From positions 1 through 7,331 of the forward strand of contig JAUVYZ010000098.1 in the NCBI GenBank assembly GCA_030602845.1: a stretch of DNA of 7,331 nt. Direction: 5' to 3'. This document shows positions 4,833 to 7,331 of the stretch, piece by piece (the first letter of the stretch is position 1; every line of letters begins with the position of its first letter). Both the position numbers and the translations under genes were made by a program. A model generated the notes under the pieces. That model was not told where the DNA came from. It did no database searches and was given only the letters and a program-made list of their open reading frames with translations. Source of the DNA: Phycisphaerae bacterium. Its GTDB lineage: Bacteria; Planctomycetota; Phycisphaerae; Sedimentisphaerales; Anaerobacaceae.

Positions 4833-5837
4833 TCAGTATGTAATAATCTGCACCCGTTTGCGGAATTCTGCATCATCGAGTTCCTTTTTCGAGAAGGCAT
4901 CGATGTCCGACTTTTTCGCCCGAATGGTCAGAAACGTCGGTGAAGACGAGCCAGAGTCCGTCTTGCTCACTCTGGTTATAATTTTGCCGTCATTCAGAAG
5001 CTTGGCATTGGTTATTCTGGCGGCCGCAGCGGGTGCACTGCCTTTAACCACAACAGTCACCCACTCGTCACCTTTCAGACCTCGGATGTTTGCTGCGTGC
5101 TTCAGAGCTTTTGTCAGCGTTCTTTTCAGCTCTTCAACCTTCTCGGCGTTATATACTTGTACTTGACGTTGTTGCCGAATTAACTGACTTGTTGCCCACC
5201 ATTGTCTCTCGTCCGTCGTCTCCTTTTTTGGCATAGTAATTTCTTGTTTTGTCTGTTCCCAGACTGTATCGACATCCTCTTCGACCTTCTTCTCATCCTC
5301 GACTTTTGGTGGAGGAGACAGCGGAAAATCGACGCTCGTCAAAAACATCGCTCCAAAGCCCCCAAGGTAGATGGCTTCCGTTACACGCTTGTCCCTCGGA
5401 GATAACACATAATCGTAATATTTAATATCGCTGGCTTTGTACCATTTACCGTTTATCAGTACCTTATCGCCCAATATCCCTGATACCTGACTTACAGTGA
5501 CTTTCTTGTCAAAAATACGCGACATTACACTCAGGTCCTCCATTATCGCCGCAAACTCTTCTTCTTTCATCTCTGCGCTGGGAATCACCAGAACCACGCC
5601 GGCTCCGCTGGGCTGTTTCTTTGTTACCGATGACTTGTACGGTGTCGTGTATATGTAATTGTAAGCCCTTTTTACTGCTATATCTGCCTCCCCTGTCGTC
5701 TTCACCGCCACCACTCCAACCTCTTCATCTGCGATCAGAGCTGGTTCTTCCTCGGTGGCGTATTCAGCCAGGGCAAAACTTCCCATTGCCAGATTGAGCA
5801 CAACAAGCACAATAATTCTTCGTATAAAAGTTTTCAT
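4833..5837 (-). CDS. Secreted protein of unknown family with an inserted KWYK segment
   Basis: A 334-residue paralog of the next gene. Residues 1-24 are a signal peptide ending ALA. An acidic stretch (28-40) and a short linker precede the shared core: VVLVIPSAEMK (81-91), MSRIFDKK (105-112), AIYLGGFGAMF (155-165), FPLSPP (171-176), VWEQTKQEI (192-200), YNAEKVEELKR (229-239), KHAANIRGLK (246-255) and LTIRAKKSDIDAF (303-315). It lacks the long coiled coil of its paralog. In the slot after IFDKK it has GILGDKVLINGKWYK (120-134), which matches the GspC/PilP-like protein two genes on at 13 of 18 positions. The ATG has AAGGAG 6 nt upstream, and the upstream gene's stop is 3 nt away, so translation is likely coupled. 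Function is unknown; an envelope role is inferred. Confidence 0.78.
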   Translation of the reverse strand: MKTFIRRIIVLVVLNLAMGSFALAEYATEEEPALIADEEVGVVAVKTTGEADIAVKRAYNYIYTTPYKSSVTKKQPSGAGVVLVIPSAEMKEEEFAAIMEDLSVMSRIFDKKVTVSQVSGILGDKVLINGKWYKASDIKYYDYVLSPRDKRVTEAIYLGGFGAMFLTSVDFPLSPPPKVEDEKKVEEDVDTVWEQTKQEITMPKKETTDERQWWATSQLIRQQRQVQVYNAEKVEELKRTLTKALKHAANIRGLKGDEWVTVVVKGSAPAAAARITNAKLLNDGKIITRVSKTDSGSSSPTFLTIRAKKSDIDAFSKKELDDAEFRKRVQIITY

Positions 5838-5840
5838 TTT

Positions 5841-6566
5841 TTACTCCTTTCGTTCGTTTGAGCTGTTTGAATTTTCGGTTATTTTCGGAACTAAACTGCC
5901 GGGCTGGGTATAAACCAACAGTCGCGCCATATCCTGCCTGGTGCGCTCCAGCTCGTCTCCCGTGTAGACAGCCAGGGTTTCCAATCCATTTGTTAACTGC
6001 GTTTTATCCTGAAGTCGTTTTAATTCTATTTGGTGAAGGACCGCTGCAATCCGGAGCAGGTCTTCCGTCTTCGCGGCGTTAATGGACTCGATGAGCTCTT
6101 CCAGCAGCTGATTAGTCACCGCGCTGGAAGCGGCTACAGTCCGCACGGCAAACTCATTTAAGTCCCGGCGGTATTGCTCATTAAGCTCGTCTTTAAGCTT
6201 AACATAACTGCTCGCCATACCTAACTGCCAGTAGTGCTTCATCTCCTCAAGCACATCCTGGCGAATGGCCGCTTGAAGTTGCTCCACATCCGGCGGTCGA
6301 GGTGCTGAGAGCCGGCCTACGACGTACCCAACAACAATCAGCAGCATCGCCGCAACCGCAACTTTGGCGAAACCTTCTGTAGCCTTTATTCTTTCTACAA
6401 GCCGAATGTGCTTCCTGACACCCGCCGTCTCTGGTTCCCTGGAAGCTTCAGCCAGCTTCGCAAGCGTTGCATCTACGCAGCTCTCCGGCGGACCGGGCGG
6501 AACCGACGTCTCGCAAAGTGCTTCTGTTGCCTTGGTTACAATATCCTTTTGCTTTTTCATACTCAT
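5841..6566 (-). CDS. Single-pass membrane protein, probable anti-sigma factor
   Basis: A 241-residue protein whose position overlapping an ECF sigma gene suggests it is the cognate anti-sigma factor. The N-terminal 66 residues should be cytoplasmic and include PPESCVDATLAKL (27-39), the kind of motif seen before the membrane helix in planctomycete anti-sigma-like proteins. The membrane segment is about 67-85 and the outside part is a long, mostly helical, charged domain (90-215) ending in a Ser/Asn-rich tail. It has only Cys18 and Cys30 and no HxxxCxxC zinc motif, so it is not a classical ZAS protein. ATG 6566 overlaps the sigma stop as ATGA; ATG 6560, two codons later, has GAGG 7 nt upstream and is an equally good start. 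The helical outer part might sense the secreted partners; that is inference. Confidence 0.7.
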   Translation of the reverse strand: MSMKKQKDIVTKATEALCETSVPPGPPESCVDATLAKLAEASREPETAGVRKHIRLVERIKATEGFAKVAVAAMLLIVVGYVVGRLSAPRPPDVEQLQAAIRQDVLEEMKHYWQLGMASSYVKLKDELNEQYRRDLNEFAVRTVAASSAVTNQLLEELIESINAAKTEDLLRIAAVLHQIELKRLQDKTQLTNGLETLAVYTGDELERTRQDMARLLVYTQPGSLVPKITENSNSSNERKE

Positions 6567-7084
6567 ACCTCGTCTTTCTCTTTTAACTCTGACTCCATAA
6601 AGTCGCGCAGTTTCGTTCTCGCTCGGTGCAGCATTACACCAGCCGTGTTAGTTTTTATGCCAAGCTCTTTGGCAATCTGCCGATAGCTCATATCACTTAA
6701 ATATCGCAGACAAAAAACCTCTGCCTCTTGCGGCGGCAGCCGGCCTAATGCTTCCCGTAGTCTTCCAGCTAGCTCCCGTGTCTGCACCTCTTGAAAAGGT
6801 CCGGGATTATTACTTGCCACAGCAGCCACATCCGCCGCACCCGTACTGAGCCGCGGCTGACGAGAGTGTTGGCGCAGCCGGTCTATCGCACGGGCCGTCG
6901 CCAGCCGAACCAGTAGCGCAGGAAAGCTCCGCACACGTTGACGGCGTGAGAATTCCAGGGCCGATACGAACGTCTCCTGGAAGCAGTCCGCCGCATCTGC
7001 TGCATTACCCACCAGTCGGTATGCGGTTTGCCATACGACCGGACCGTGGTTTTTGACAATTAGTTGCCAGTCGATTACTTGCAA
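6563..7084 (-). CDS. ECF-family RNA polymerase sigma factor
   Basis: A 173-residue sigma70-type factor with only regions 2 and 4. Region 2 spans about 7-75: AYRLVGNAADAADCFQETF (21-39) is the polymerase-binding and -10 helix pattern, and ARAIDRLRQ (64-72) is region 2.3/2.4-like. A variable linker (73-105) follows. Region 4 spans about 107-163, with LPPQEAEVFCLRYL (116-129) and the helix-turn-helix YRQIAKELGIKTNTAGVMLH (134-153). It should direct polymerase to a small regulon, probably including its own operon. The start is TTG 7084: GGGAG lies 6 nt upstream, an in-frame TAA lies 5 codons upstream, and no earlier start exists. It overlaps the next gene by 4 bp. Confidence 0.92.
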   Translation of the reverse strand: MQVIDWQLIVKNHGPVVWQTAYRLVGNAADAADCFQETFVSALEFSRRQRVRSFPALLVRLATARAIDRLRQHSRQPRLSTGAADVAAVASNNPGPFQEVQTRELAGRLREALGRLPPQEAEVFCLRYLSDMSYRQIAKELGIKTNTAGVMLHRARTKLRDFMESELKEKDEV

Positions 7085-7090
7085 GCAAAT

Positions 7091-7095
7091 CTCCC
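7091..7095 (-). promoter_or_regulatory. Shine-Dalgarno fixing the TTG start of the sigma gene
   Basis: GGGAG on the minus strand, 6 nt from TTG 7084. With the in-frame TAA at 7097-7099 there is no room for another start further upstream, so the uncommon TTG is the best-supported initiator. Confidence 0.7.
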
Positions 7096-7331
7096 GTTAA
7101 ACACCCGCCGCGGCGGCCCCAAACAAAGTAAAAACTATTTGAAGCTCACTCAATATGATAGTCGATACACCGCTGTCTTTTATTACAAAAAAAGTACCGA
7201 AATTTTTACCTGTAAAGATTTGTACGGCACGAAATAACAACAATTGTTTTTAATGAGATACTTCCGGCTTGATAGGTAATACGTGTCGGGCCCCCATTTT
7301 GTTCTGCACCGATTAGGCTTGTCTCTGAGCC
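7096..7331. other. Upstream region of the sigma operon, no gene seen
   Basis: No coding frame is convincing here. It must contain the operon promoter unless that lies beyond the window. I find no clear TTGACA/TATAAT pair and cannot pick an ECF-type promoter (AAC-like -35 and CGT-like -10) with confidence. Visible structure is limited to the 12-bp GC palindrome CCGCCGCGGCGG (7105-7116) in the presumed leader and the 10-bp palindrome AACAATTGTT (7239-7248). Confidence 0.5.

Noticed and set aside
5841..6566. Zinc-binding (ZAS) anti-sigma factor
   Set aside because: Only two cysteines at residues 18 and 30 and no HxxxCxxC pattern.
7105..7116. GC palindrome CCGCCGCGGCGG as a terminator
   Set aside because: No loop and no following T-run on either strand, and it lies ahead of a gene rather than after one.
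7186..7331. Promoter of the sigma operon
   Set aside because: Several TTGTxx and TATxAT-like words occur on the minus strand, but no pair has acceptable spacing and quality, so no specific promoter is claimed.

Overview
The window reads as bacterial chromosome from a member of the Planctomycetota, most likely a Phycisphaerae-type genome. This is inferred from three things: a planctomycete-style ECF sigma factor paired with a single-pass anti-sigma-like protein, a secreted DUF5060-type glycosidase, and an intergenic region full of short-period degenerate repeats of the kind I associate with metagenome-derived planctomycete genomes. No rRNA, tRNA, IS transposase or CRISPR array is visible. All convincing genes lie on the minus strand.

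Layout, in the direction of transcription (high to low coordinates). Positions 7331-7085 are an AT-rich upstream region. An ECF sigma factor gene follows (7084-6563, TTG start with a good Shine-Dalgarno). It overlaps by ATGA a gene for a single-pass membrane protein (6566-5841) in the position of an anti-sigma factor. Then come two paralogous secreted proteins (5837-4833 and 4794-3670) and a membrane-anchored protein with a GspC/PilP-like periplasmic segment (3656-2955). Gaps are 3, 38 and 13 nt, so the five genes look like one operon: a regulator pair plus three envelope proteins of unknown function. The two paralogs share a core I cannot assign to a named family. One of them also carries an 18-residue segment closely matching the GspC-like segment of the third protein. 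This is the most likely undescribed system in the window.

Positions 2954-2652 hold a likely operon terminator, a set of GTCTCTAACG direct and inverted repeats, and a sigma70-like promoter with an overlapping dyad. That promoter should drive a separate gene (2651-840) for an exported glycoside hydrolase-like protein: DUF5060 domain, TIM-barrel with two candidate catalytic glutamates, and a C-terminal beta domain.

Positions 1-839 contain no convincing gene. They hold at least six small arrays with a 7-bp period but different sequences, a 9-bp array, a dispersed 10-bp unit (CAAACCCAAT), three palindromes or hairpins and a short Asn/Pro/Lys-rich reading frame that looks like a dispersed genomic repeat rather than a normal gene.
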